Source: a virus. From it: a DNA stretch of 24,909 nucleotides. This document shows, in pieces, positions 7,402 through 14,369 of the stretch (positions are counted from its first letter, which is position 1; each line of letters opens with the position of its first letter). The translations under genes and the position numbers were made by a program. The stretch is from IMG/VR virus record IMGVR_UViG_3300009129_000085, positions 1 through 24,909 of that record; one strand, given 5' to 3'. The notes beneath the pieces were generated by a model that made no database searches, had not been told where the DNA came from, and saw only the letters and a list, made by a program, of their open reading frames with translations.

Positions 7402-8175
7402 ATGCCAGATTTATTTACTGACCCTGCTGACCCACAGGTAAAGCCAGTAGAACCAAATTCAGTAGACCCACAGGTTAAACCCCAACCTGATGCGGTTGCT
7501 CCTACTAATCTCTTTACAGACCAGTTAAGCATGATTACGAATGAGCGTGGTGAACAGAAATACAACACTGTAGAAGATGCGTTGAAAGCTCTTGCACATT
7601 CACAGCAGCATATTGCAAACTTGGAAGCGGAAAAAGCAACCCAAGATGCGAAGTTGAATAGCGTACAGAGTCAGCTTGATAAGCTCGGTGACATTGATAC
7701 TTTAGTTGAACGTCTGAACCCACAGACTCCACCAGTTGAACCAGTTGTACCAGCAGCAGGATTAACCGAGGAGAAAGTTTTAGAACTCTTGAACTCTCAG
7801 CAAGCCAAATCCCAAGCGGAACAAGTCGCTGCTGCCAATGTTCAACAAGTTCATACAGCACTCGTAAATTCGTATGGCGAAAAAGCACAAGAAATGGTTG
7901 TAGCGAAAGCTGCCTCCCTCAATATGACTCCTGCGGATTTGGGTAAGCTGTCAGAACAGAATCCTGACCTAGTGTTAGAACTGTTCGGCAAACAGGCTGC
8001 ACCTGTTGTGCAACCTACAACCTCCAATCTCAACATACCACCTATCAATCCTACTACGGAAAAGTTAGGCAAGCCAGAGAAGTCTTTACTTGCTGGTGCG
8101 ACCTCGGCAGAACAGACCGAATTTATGCGGAAAATTCGAGCAGAGGTATACGCGGAGAATGATGTTGAGGTCTAA
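7402..8175 (+). CDS. Capsid assembly scaffold protein
   Basis: This 257-residue protein is expected to sit inside the prohead and guide capsid assembly, then leave. It has the usual scaffold character: acidic, rich in Pro, Gln and Ala, with a long helical coiled-coil-like part (residues about 55-100, AHSQQHIANLEAEK and onward) and a Gln/Ala-rich helix around residues 115-160. A basic/aromatic C-terminal helix (EFMRKIRAEVYAEND) is where scaffolds of this type often touch the shell. The N-terminus has a short internal repeat, DPQVKP, twice (residues about 10-15 and 22-27). It lies immediately before the capsid gene, as in T7 (gp9, 307 residues). The start at 7402 is chosen over an upstream in-frame ATG because of its ribosome site. 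Confidence 0.85.
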   Translation: MPDLFTDPADPQVKPVEPNSVDPQVKPQPDAVAPTNLFTDQLSMITNERGEQKYNTVEDALKALAHSQQHIANLEAEKATQDAKLNSVQSQLDKLGDIDTLVERLNPQTPPVEPVVPAAGLTEEKVLELLNSQQAKSQAEQVAAANVQQVHTALVNSYGEKAQEMVVAKAASLNMTPADLGKLSEQNPDLVLELFGKQAAPVVQPTTSNLNIPPINPTTEKLGKPEKSLLAGATSAEQTEFMRKIRAEVYAENDVEV

Positions 8176-8192
8176 ACCATAGGACTTAAACT

Positions 8193-9137
8193 ATGCAACT
8201 CACAACGAACACAACAGCGTTTATTGAGAGCCAGCAATATAGTAAGTTCATCTTATTGAATTTACATGACGGCTTACTCCCAGAAGCGTTCTATCGTAAT
8301 GTTCAGGATTTCCTACATGGTTCAACCCTGAATATTAAAACAGTTGGTACAGTCACGCTACAAGAAGCGGAAGAAGATGTGCCACTAACCTACAACCCAA
8401 TCGAAACAGGTACAATTACCTTTAGTATCACTGAATACAAAGGCGATGCGTACTATGTAACTGATGACCTTCGTGAAGATGGTGCAGACATTGACCGCCT
8501 ATTGGCAGAACGTGCAGCAGAATCTACCCGTGCGATTCAGGAAGTGTTTGAGACTGATTTCTTAGCAACTGCTGGTGAGTATTACACTACCAACACTGGT
8601 GCTAACAACATCAATGGTCATCCACACGCTGTAGTTTCGGCTGGTGCAAACAACGCTGCTCAGTTGAGCGACATCATTCAATTACGTCTATCTTTTGACA
8701 AGGCTAATGTGCCAGCAGAAGGTCGAGTAATGATTGTCGATCCAGTAGTTGAGGCAACCTTGAATGGTCTAGTTACCATTACTCATGACGTTACACCATT
8801 CGGTGCTGACCTTGTGCAGAAAGGTATGGCACGCGGTATGCGTTTCGTAATGAGCATCTTCGGATTTGACATCATCATGTCTAACCGCTTGCATGTTGGT
8901 ACTTACGATGACGGTACTACATCTGGTTCTTTCGTTGGCAACATTGTTATGTGTATCTTAGACGACCAATGCAAACCTATCATGGGTGCATGGCGACGAC
9001 TACCGAAGTCAGAAGGCGAACGTAATAAAGACCGCGCACGCGATGAGCATGTGGTTCGCGCACGCTACGGCTTTGGTGTACAACGTGTAGATACAATGGC
9101 TGTGTACGCAACATCTGCGACAGCAATTTCTAACTAG
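8193..9137 (+). CDS. Major capsid protein
   Basis: This 314-residue shell protein is slightly shorter than T7 gp10A (345). The gene follows the scaffold and precedes a small head protein, the standard place for the capsid gene. Residues about 55-85 (ETGTITFSITEYKGDAYYVTDD) fit the extended strand/P-domain region of the HK97-type coat family. A long helix follows (RLLAERAAESTRAIQEVFE), then ANVPAEGRVMIVDP, common in coat proteins of this kind, and near the end ARYGFGVQRVDTMAVY, a typical closing beta region. The ribosome site AGGA lies eight bases before the ATG. The bases around the start codon, ACTATGCAACT (8190-8200), are identical to 228-238 in the leader array, possibly by chance. Confidence 0.9.
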   Translation: MQLTTNTTAFIESQQYSKFILLNLHDGLLPEAFYRNVQDFLHGSTLNIKTVGTVTLQEAEEDVPLTYNPIETGTITFSITEYKGDAYYVTDDLREDGADIDRLLAERAAESTRAIQEVFETDFLATAGEYYTTNTGANNINGHPHAVVSAGANNAAQLSDIIQLRLSFDKANVPAEGRVMIVDPVVEATLNGLVTITHDVTPFGADLVQKGMARGMRFVMSIFGFDIIMSNRLHVGTYDDGTTSGSFVGNIVMCILDDQCKPIMGAWRRLPKSEGERNKDRARDEHVVRARYGFGVQRVDTMAVYATSATAISN

Positions 9138-9155
9138 ACATAGAGGATTAATATT

Positions 9156-9626
9156 ATGGCAGGTTTTGAAAACAGCGCAGGTCTTGGTGTCAACAACCAT
9201 TACGGAGCGCGTGAGTCTGGTCAGACGGCTGGACACATCAAAACAGAAGGTGTTAAGTCACAAATGAGCATCCAAGTTGATGCTCCTGACATTGACGTAG
9301 CACTATTTAGTTCACCTGTACTACCAGCAGATTGTCTGCCAGTAGCGGTGTACTTCAAAGTAACAGAAGCATTTGCACTAGGTGGAACTACCCCTACCAT
9401 TCTGATTGGTACGGATAGCTCAGAAGTGACAAATGGTTGTGTGGTAAGTGAAGCACAAGCAGAGGCAGTTGGTGTATATGACATCAGTGGCACTTTGACT
9501 GGTACTTGGGCTGCTAACCTAGTCGCTGAAACCGATATTGCTATCGTGTTAGGCGGTACTACTCCTACGAAAACTGCTGCTGGTAAAGCAGAAGTAATCA
9601 TCGAGTATGTTAAATTAGCAGTATAG
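9156..9626 (+). CDS. Small head protein, possible capsid decoration
   Basis: This 156-residue protein lies 18 bases after the capsid gene and before the strong terminator, so it is probably made at capsid level. The N-terminus is Gly/Asn rich (GFENSAGLGVNNHYG), which suits a flexible arm. The rest is beta-rich with a short duplicated motif: LGGTTPTILIG (about residues 73-83) and LGGTTPTKTAAG (about residues 132-143). There is no membrane segment and there are only two Cys. Position, copy level and composition suggest a decoration or head-completion protein, but I cannot name its family, and a minor-structural role is equally possible. Confidence 0.6.
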   Translation: MAGFENSAGLGVNNHYGARESGQTAGHIKTEGVKSQMSIQVDAPDIDVALFSSPVLPADCLPVAVYFKVTEAFALGGTTPTILIGTDSSEVTNGCVVSEAQAEAVGVYDISGTLTGTWAANLVAETDIAIVLGGTTPTKTAAGKAEVIIEYVKLAV

Positions 9627-9643
9627 CACACAGATAATCAATG

Positions 9644-9677
9644 GGGCTGGTCAGTTTATTCTGGTCAGCCCTTTTTT
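9644..9677 (+). terminator. Intrinsic terminator after the capsid unit
   Basis: GGGCTGGTCAG (9644-9654) pairs with CTGGTCAGCCC (9661-9671), eleven pairs with two G-T, around a six-base loop. TTTTTT (9672-9677) follows directly. This is a textbook rho-independent terminator. It stands after the capsid-decoration pair, where T7 has its late terminator, so downstream tail genes would depend on read-through or a further promoter. Confidence 0.9.
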
Positions 9678-9680
9678 ATT

Positions 9681-9684
9681 GGAG
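9681..9684 (+). promoter_or_regulatory. Ribosome site fixing the head-fibre start
   Basis: GGAG lies seven bases before the ATG at 9692. The same frame is open back to an ATG at 9641, but that codon sits at the edge of the terminator stem and would translate through the hairpin. The start at 9692 gives a protein beginning with the known MAEHNVITDPELHEPKG-type motif. Confidence 0.8.
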
Positions 9685-9691
9685 AAAAACT

Positions 9692-10300
9692 ATGGCAGAA
9701 CATAATGTAATCACCGACCCTGAACTGCATGAACCGAAAGGTGTCTCAGCCGCAGGTAGTGGTCAGGTGTATGTAGCCGATGGTGTTGGTTCAGGTACTT
9801 GGACTACACTAGCTGCTGGTACAATCATAGGATTTTTAGACTACAATGATGCTACCACAGCAAGTACGCCTATCTCGTTTACTGGCGGAGGAGGTTATGT
9901 GTACTTAACAAACGATGGTGCAGGTGCTTACACGAACAAAACGTATACGCCAGTAGGTGTAACCGATGTGTGGGATGCAGCAACCAATAAGTTTGATTGG
10001 AATGAACTAGAACTAGGTGACATGCTTGATATTCGTCTTGACTTAGATGTGACTACCACAGGTGCTAATGCAGCGTTTGATGTAGTTCTTGAGTTAGCTA
10101 CGGATGCAAGTGCATACGATATACTGTTTGACCAACAACTTGTTAAATCGGCATCTACAGTTAAGGTAAATAAGTTCAACGGTATCTACATGGGAGATAC
10201 AAACACACTTAACAACAAAGCAAGATTTAAGATTCAGTCAGATGCTAACGGCACTGTAGTTGTAAATGGCTGGTATTGTAAAGTCTTAATTAACCGATAG
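9692..10300 (+). CDS. Head fibre-like virion protein
   Basis: This 202-residue protein has an N-terminal motif, ITDPELHEPKGVSAAGSG then VYVADGVGSGTW (residues about 6-36), familiar from phage head-fibre proteins and related virion proteins of phages with icosahedral heads, where it anchors the protein to the shell (family knowledge). The remainder (residues 45-202) is beta-rich with many Thr, Asp and Gly and looks like a jelly-roll or lectin-like knob, suited to sticking to host or surroundings. It sits between the terminator after the capsid unit and the tail adaptor gene. The chosen start omits 17 upstream residues that would be encoded by the terminator. A minor capsid or tail role cannot be excluded. 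Confidence 0.65.
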   Translation: MAEHNVITDPELHEPKGVSAAGSGQVYVADGVGSGTWTTLAAGTIIGFLDYNDATTASTPISFTGGGGYVYLTNDGAGAYTNKTYTPVGVTDVWDAATNKFDWNELELGDMLDIRLDLDVTTTGANAAFDVVLELATDASAYDILFDQQLVKSASTVKVNKFNGIYMGDTNTLNNKARFKIQSDANGTVVVNGWYCKVLINR

Positions 10301-10308
10301 GAGGATGT

Positions 10309-11070
10309 ATGGCTAAGATGACTCTACTTGAGTTGACACAAGACATCCTTAATGACCTAGACTCAGATGAAGTGAACAGTATTGATGATACTTTTGAATC
10401 AGCACAAGTCGCACAGATGGTTAAGTCCACTTACATTGCGATGATGTCCAACAGGAATTGGGCGCACTTACGGAAGTCCATTAAGCTAGTAGCGTCAGGT
10501 AGTGCAGCCAACCCTACACACATGACACTAGACACAGGCGTTAAGGAAATTTGTTTCATTAATTATAACAAGATTCAGGAAGGTGAGACTCGCAAGCGTT
10601 ACACTGAAATGAAGTACCTACACCCAGACGACTTTTTACGTCTGACAAACCAACGCAATAACGACGAGACAAACATTGATGTAATCATTGATGCCACTAC
10701 TACTGTTGAGCTATTGATTAGGAATGATTTGAATCCGACTTATTACACATCATTTGACGAAGAAACGATTGTATTTGATTCTTATGACTCAGCAATTGAG
10801 AATACACTACAGCAAAGTAAGATACAGGCAGTAGCATTTGTTATGCCAGAGTGGACACATGTTGATGCTCACATCCCTGACTTACCAGAGGAAGCATTTA
10901 CAGCGTTACTCGAAGAAGCAAAGAGTCGTGCCATGTTTAAGCTAAAGCAAACTAATGATGCTAAGGCAGAACAAGAAGCAGGGCGACAAAGTAGATGGTT
11001 AGCTCGTAAGAACTGGACTGTCAACGGTGGGGTACGTTATCCCAATTATGGTCGAAAGAGTAGGAAATAA
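10309..11070 (+). CDS. Tail tubular protein A (head-tail adaptor)
   Basis: This 253-residue protein is the adaptor ring under the portal; T7 gp11 has 196. Characteristic is the N-terminal helical part, MTLLELTQDILNDL then TFESAQVAQMVKSTYIAMMS and NRNWAHLR (residues 4-60). Further on come DDFLRLT and LIRNDLNPTYYTSFDEETIVFDSYDS (split at about residue 140). The C-terminal part is rich in Lys/Arg/Trp (SRWLARKNW), as in other members of this family. AGGAGG precedes the start. A 55-residue gene separates it from the tail nozzle gene, whereas in T7 these two are adjacent. Confidence 0.88.
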   Translation: MAKMTLLELTQDILNDLDSDEVNSIDDTFESAQVAQMVKSTYIAMMSNRNWAHLRKSIKLVASGSAANPTHMTLDTGVKEICFINYNKIQEGETRKRYTEMKYLHPDDFLRLTNQRNNDETNIDVIIDATTTVELLIRNDLNPTYYTSFDEETIVFDSYDSAIENTLQQSKIQAVAFVMPEWTHVDAHIPDLPEEAFTALLEEAKSRAMFKLKQTNDAKAEQEAGRQSRWLARKNWTVNGGVRYPNYGRKSRK

Positions 11071-11072
11071 AT

Positions 11073-11240
11073 ATGAAAGAGACTTATAAAGGTTACAACA
11101 TTCAAGGTGACGGTTCATTCGGACACAAGCGTATCTCTTGCAGTAAGGGTAGCTTGCCTAAATGTCTAGTGGGAGGCTTCACCACTTCACAATTTGCTAG
11201 GTCTGCTATTGACCAGTATCTAGCGAGTAAGAAAAAGTAG
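11073..11240 (+). CDS. Unknown 55-residue protein between tail genes
   Basis: This small gene begins three bases after the adaptor stop, with AGGA eight bases before its ATG, and ends eight bases before the nozzle gene start. It encodes a basic protein with MKETYKGYNIQGDG, a pair of Cys (residues 23 and 31) and a C-terminal SAIDQYLASKKK. The MKxTYKGYxI beginning resembles small phage proteins often seen near structural genes, but I cannot give a function. The tight packing and ribosome site make it very likely real. No membrane segment is present. Confidence 0.6.
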   Translation: MKETYKGYNIQGDGSFGHKRISCSKGSLPKCLVGGFTTSQFARSAIDQYLASKKK

Positions 11241-11248
11241 GAGGCTTT

Positions 11249-13558
11249 ATGGCTCGTCAAGTACAGGCAGCAGAAGTTAATACTTTCGTCAAAGGTTTTA
11301 TTACGGAAGCTAGTCCATTGACGTTTCCAGCCAACGCAACCATTGATGAACAGAACATGGTACTGAACAGGGATGGTTCTCGGCACAGACGACTAGGGAT
11401 GGATTTTGAAACTAACTATAATATCCGTACAGTATTGAACCTCAACGAAGATGCAGTTATAACTGTATTCCAGTGGGAAGATGCTGGTGGTAACGCAGAT
11501 GCAACCATCCACTGTATTCAGATTGGTAAGTTCCTGTTGTTCTTTAGTAACGATGCAGCTACCCTCAGTGCTGGTATCAAACATACACATACGTTTACCA
11601 CGATGGACGAAACACGACACATGGACTTCACAGAAATCGGTGGGTTGTTGGTTGTCTGTAATGGGGAGCATGACATAGCAACATTCGAGTACGACCTAGC
11701 AACAGATACAATCACTCATGCAGCGCACACTATTCATGGTCGTGATGTATGGGGTGTAGAGGATGGTTTGCTAAACCAAGAGGATATTTTATTCCGACCA
11801 ACAACACTATCAGATGCACACGTTTATAACTTGCGTAACCAGACATGGGCATTGCCCCGTATGTATCATGGTGGTGGTGTTTTAGTAGATGACCCTATTG
11901 AACGATTATTCCTTGAGCGTGGCACATACCCCTCTAATGCAGATAGCATTTACTTTGCATTCTACCCCGATGCTAATGATGCGTCAGACAGGTTATCAGA
12001 CCGATTCAATGCTGGTGACTTAGACCGTAACCCATCAGGTAACGCACATGCACCACAGGGACACTTCATTATAGATGTGTTACTACGAGGTGCTGACCGA
12101 ACTTCACAAATAAACGACCTACACTCAATCTATCCAGCACTGAACTATCAACCTGCCTCATTACCACAGGATTACTCCGATGGTGGGGCTACATCATGTG
12201 CTGAGTGGGCAGGACGTATCTGGTATGCAGGGTTTGAAGGTAGCGTAACCAACGGGGATGACAAGTCACCTCACTTGAGTTCGTATGTATTCTTCTCACG
12301 ATTGGTACAGAACTTCTCAGATATTGGTGAGTGTTACCAGATTGGCGACCCAACATCAAGGGAAGGTGCAGACCTATTAGCAACAGATGGTGGTTTCATT
12401 CGACTAGAAAATGCCTTTGGTATTGACCGTATGATTAACATCGGTTCAAGTCTAGTATTCCTATGTCGTAATGGTGTATGGCGTATTACAGGTGGTACAG
12501 AAAAAGGATTCGATGCCACAGGTTACATAGTTGAGAAGCTGACAGAACATGGTGTGGATGCTCGTAACTCAGTAGTTGAAGTGGATAGCACAATCTTCTA
12601 TTGGTCAGACGACGGTATCTATCACATTGCAGCTAATGAATTTGGTGATTTGAAAGCAACGAACATAACACAAGGTAGTATCCAGAAACACATAGATGGT
12701 ATTGATGCAATAGATAAGGTTGAGGTAATTGGTATTGCCGATAGTTTTGAGCGTCAAGTACATTGGATTTACCATAATCACTTGGAAGACACAGGTAGTT
12801 CAAAGGAACTGATACTGAACCTAAACCTAGAGGCGTGGACGATATTCAACATTGAAGCAACAGGTGCGATGGACAAGTACCCAAGAGTGATTGCACCTAT
12901 CAAAGTGCCAGCATTCAAACTAGGTGATGTCGAGAAAGACGTAACGGTTGGTGGGTTTACAGTCACAGTTAACGGTGATGATGTTGTTATAACAAGCAAG
13001 GCAACTATTGCAGGTAAGCGTGAGTTGGAGTATCTGGTAATGACAGAGTTCAGTCCAGTTACAGGCACGAAGTACACCTTTGCTAAGTACCACGACCTAG
13101 ACTTTGTGGACTGGATTAGTTTTGACACTGTAGGTGTTGATGCTGATGCGTACATGTTGACAGGTTGGGAAGGTGCAGGAGACTACCAACGTAACAAACA
13201 GATTCCATATCTGACCATGCACTTCCGCAGAACTGAGTCAGGCTTTGAGGATTTACTAGGTGATGGTAACTTAACACCGAAGGATGAATCAAGTTGTATG
13301 GTTCAGGTACAGTGGGAATGGGCAGACAATGTGGCGAGTGGACGCTGGACTTCTGAGTTTGAAGCGTATCGCTATCGTAGACAGTATATGCCAACAGGCG
13401 TAGGCGACCCATACGAGACAGGGTTCGAGTTAATCTCAACCAAGAACCGTATTAGAGGTAAAGGTAGAGTGTTCAGCTTCTTGATGAAGTCAAGTCCGAA
13501 GAAGGATTTGAATATTCTAGGGTGGTCAATGGCTATCGGGAGCAATACTAATGTCTAA
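11249..13558 (+). CDS. Tail tubular protein B (tail nozzle)
   Basis: This 769-residue protein forms the long tail-tube nozzle; T7 gp12 has 794. Its N-terminus, with NTFVKGFITEASPLTFPANA then TIDEQNMVLNRDGSRHRRLG (residues about 10-50), is the classic opening of this family. The middle holds repeated beta-blades, and near residue 390 FLCRNGVWRITGG, as expected of a propeller. The C-terminal part has RWTSEFEAYRYRRQYMP and ends with NILGWSMAIGSNTNV. GGAGG precedes its start. It overlaps the next gene by eight bases, so translation of the small downstream gene is coupled. Confidence 0.92.
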   Translation: MARQVQAAEVNTFVKGFITEASPLTFPANATIDEQNMVLNRDGSRHRRLGMDFETNYNIRTVLNLNEDAVITVFQWEDAGGNADATIHCIQIGKFLLFFSNDAATLSAGIKHTHTFTTMDETRHMDFTEIGGLLVVCNGEHDIATFEYDLATDTITHAAHTIHGRDVWGVEDGLLNQEDILFRPTTLSDAHVYNLRNQTWALPRMYHGGGVLVDDPIERLFLERGTYPSNADSIYFAFYPDANDASDRLSDRFNAGDLDRNPSGNAHAPQGHFIIDVLLRGADRTSQINDLHSIYPALNYQPASLPQDYSDGGATSCAEWAGRIWYAGFEGSVTNGDDKSPHLSSYVFFSRLVQNFSDIGECYQIGDPTSREGADLLATDGGFIRLENAFGIDRMINIGSSLVFLCRNGVWRITGGTEKGFDATGYIVEKLTEHGVDARNSVVEVDSTIFYWSDDGIYHIAANEFGDLKATNITQGSIQKHIDGIDAIDKVEVIGIADSFERQVHWIYHNHLEDTGSSKELILNLNLEAWTIFNIEATGAMDKYPRVIAPIKVPAFKLGDVEKDVTVGGFTVTVNGDDVVITSKATIAGKRELEYLVMTEFSPVTGTKYTFAKYHDLDFVDWISFDTVGVDADAYMLTGWEGAGDYQRNKQIPYLTMHFRRTESGFEDLLGDGNLTPKDESSCMVQVQWEWADNVASGRWTSEFEAYRYRRQYMPTGVGDPYETGFELISTKNRIRGKGRVFSFLMKSSPKKDLNILGWSMAIGSNTNV

Positions 13559-13859
13559 TATCAATCGCCAGAGTTTTACCTATTATGAGGATAAGGACTT
13601 CGAGGCAATCTTAGAGGACATAGATGGTTACTTGTTTATTCATGTAACCGTCCACAGCTACAACAAGCACATTAAAGCACGCATGAAAGATAAGTGGAAT
13701 GAAATAAGAGTTTGGGCAGAGGTGCAAGGGTATGATGGTATTAACTGTTATACCCCTAATCCTAAGTTCGTTAAACTATTGGGTGGGGAGTGTGAACTTC
13801 TCAGAACTATTGAATCAGGTGATGACACCTATGAGGTATTAAGATGGGCATTGAAATAA
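13551..13859 (+). CDS. Small gp13-like protein, possible GNAT remnant
   Basis: This 102-residue protein lies between the nozzle gene and a gp14-like gene, overlapping both (8 and 16 bases). In T7 the same slot holds gene 13, a small protein resembling a GNAT acetyltransferase. The C-terminal half here, with WAEVQGYDGINCYTPNPKFVKLLG then GECELL, has the shape of the last strands of a GNAT fold, but the N-terminal acetyl-CoA loop (Q/RxxGxG/A) is not seen. Its role might be in assembly of the internal virion proteins, by analogy. The function is inferred from place only. Confidence 0.55.
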   Translation: MSNINRQSFTYYEDKDFEAILEDIDGYLFIHVTVHSYNKHIKARMKDKWNEIRVWAEVQGYDGINCYTPNPKFVKLLGGECELLRTIESGDDTYEVLRWALK

Positions 13860-14359
13860 TTGTCGGCATCGCCTCCTTAGCTGTATCTGCCGTGTCAGCC
13901 GTTGCTCAGAATCGAGAACAACGTAAGAATCGTGAAGCCCAACAACGGGCAGCCGAGACACAAGCAGCAGCAGATAAAGAAGCACAAGCCATTTCCAGCG
14001 CACAAGAAGGCGCACGCAACGCAGCAACCAGACGACAGAAGGTTCGGGAAGAACGTGTACGTCGAGCAAGAATCCAACAAGCAGCACAGAATCAAGGTGC
14101 GTCAGGCTCTAGTGGTGCAGCAACAGCAGGTTCAGCAGGACAACTACACTTAGGCTCACAGATTTCTGACATAGCAGGTCAGGAGAAAGCAGCAAGAGGT
14201 ATCACAGCACAGAACCAACGAGCAGCAGACGCAGTAGCCAGTGTGCCACGCGGTAGTTCTGGTAACGCAGCAGCTATTGGTAACTTTGCTGGAACAGTCT
14301 TTGGACTAGCAGCAGGAACAAGCGGTTTCCAAAGTGACTTTGATAATCTATTTAAGTAA
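13844..14359 (+). CDS. Internal virion protein, gp14-like
   Basis: This 171-residue protein matches the T7 gp14 type (196 residues) in size and composition: a hydrophobic N-terminus, IIVGIASLAVSAVSAVAQ (residues about 5-22), then a long Arg/Gln/Ala/Glu-rich helix (residues 22-80, EQRKNREAQQRAAETQ), and an Ala/Ser/Gly-rich end (SGSSGAATAGSAGQLHLG). In T7-like phages this small protein forms the first outer-membrane part of the ejection channel. The start overlaps the previous gene, with GAGGT six bases before the ATG. Two much larger internal proteins follow, as expected for an ejection module. Confidence 0.8.
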   Translation: MGIEIIVGIASLAVSAVSAVAQNREQRKNREAQQRAAETQAAADKEAQAISSAQEGARNAATRRQKVREERVRRARIQQAAQNQGASGSSGAATAGSAGQLHLGSQISDIAGQEKAARGITAQNQRAADAVASVPRGSSGNAAAIGNFAGTVFGLAAGTSGFQSDFDNLFK

Positions 14360-14369
14360 GGAATAAGTA

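Noticed and set aside
9221-9631. Open frame of 136 codons antisense to the decoration-like gene
   Set aside because: It is a mirror of a well-supported + strand gene with a ribosome site; the antisense protein has no domain pattern.
9641-9691. Upstream start of the head-fibre gene
   Set aside because: It would translate through the terminator stem and T-run; the ATG at 9692 has GGAG and yields the known N-terminal motif.
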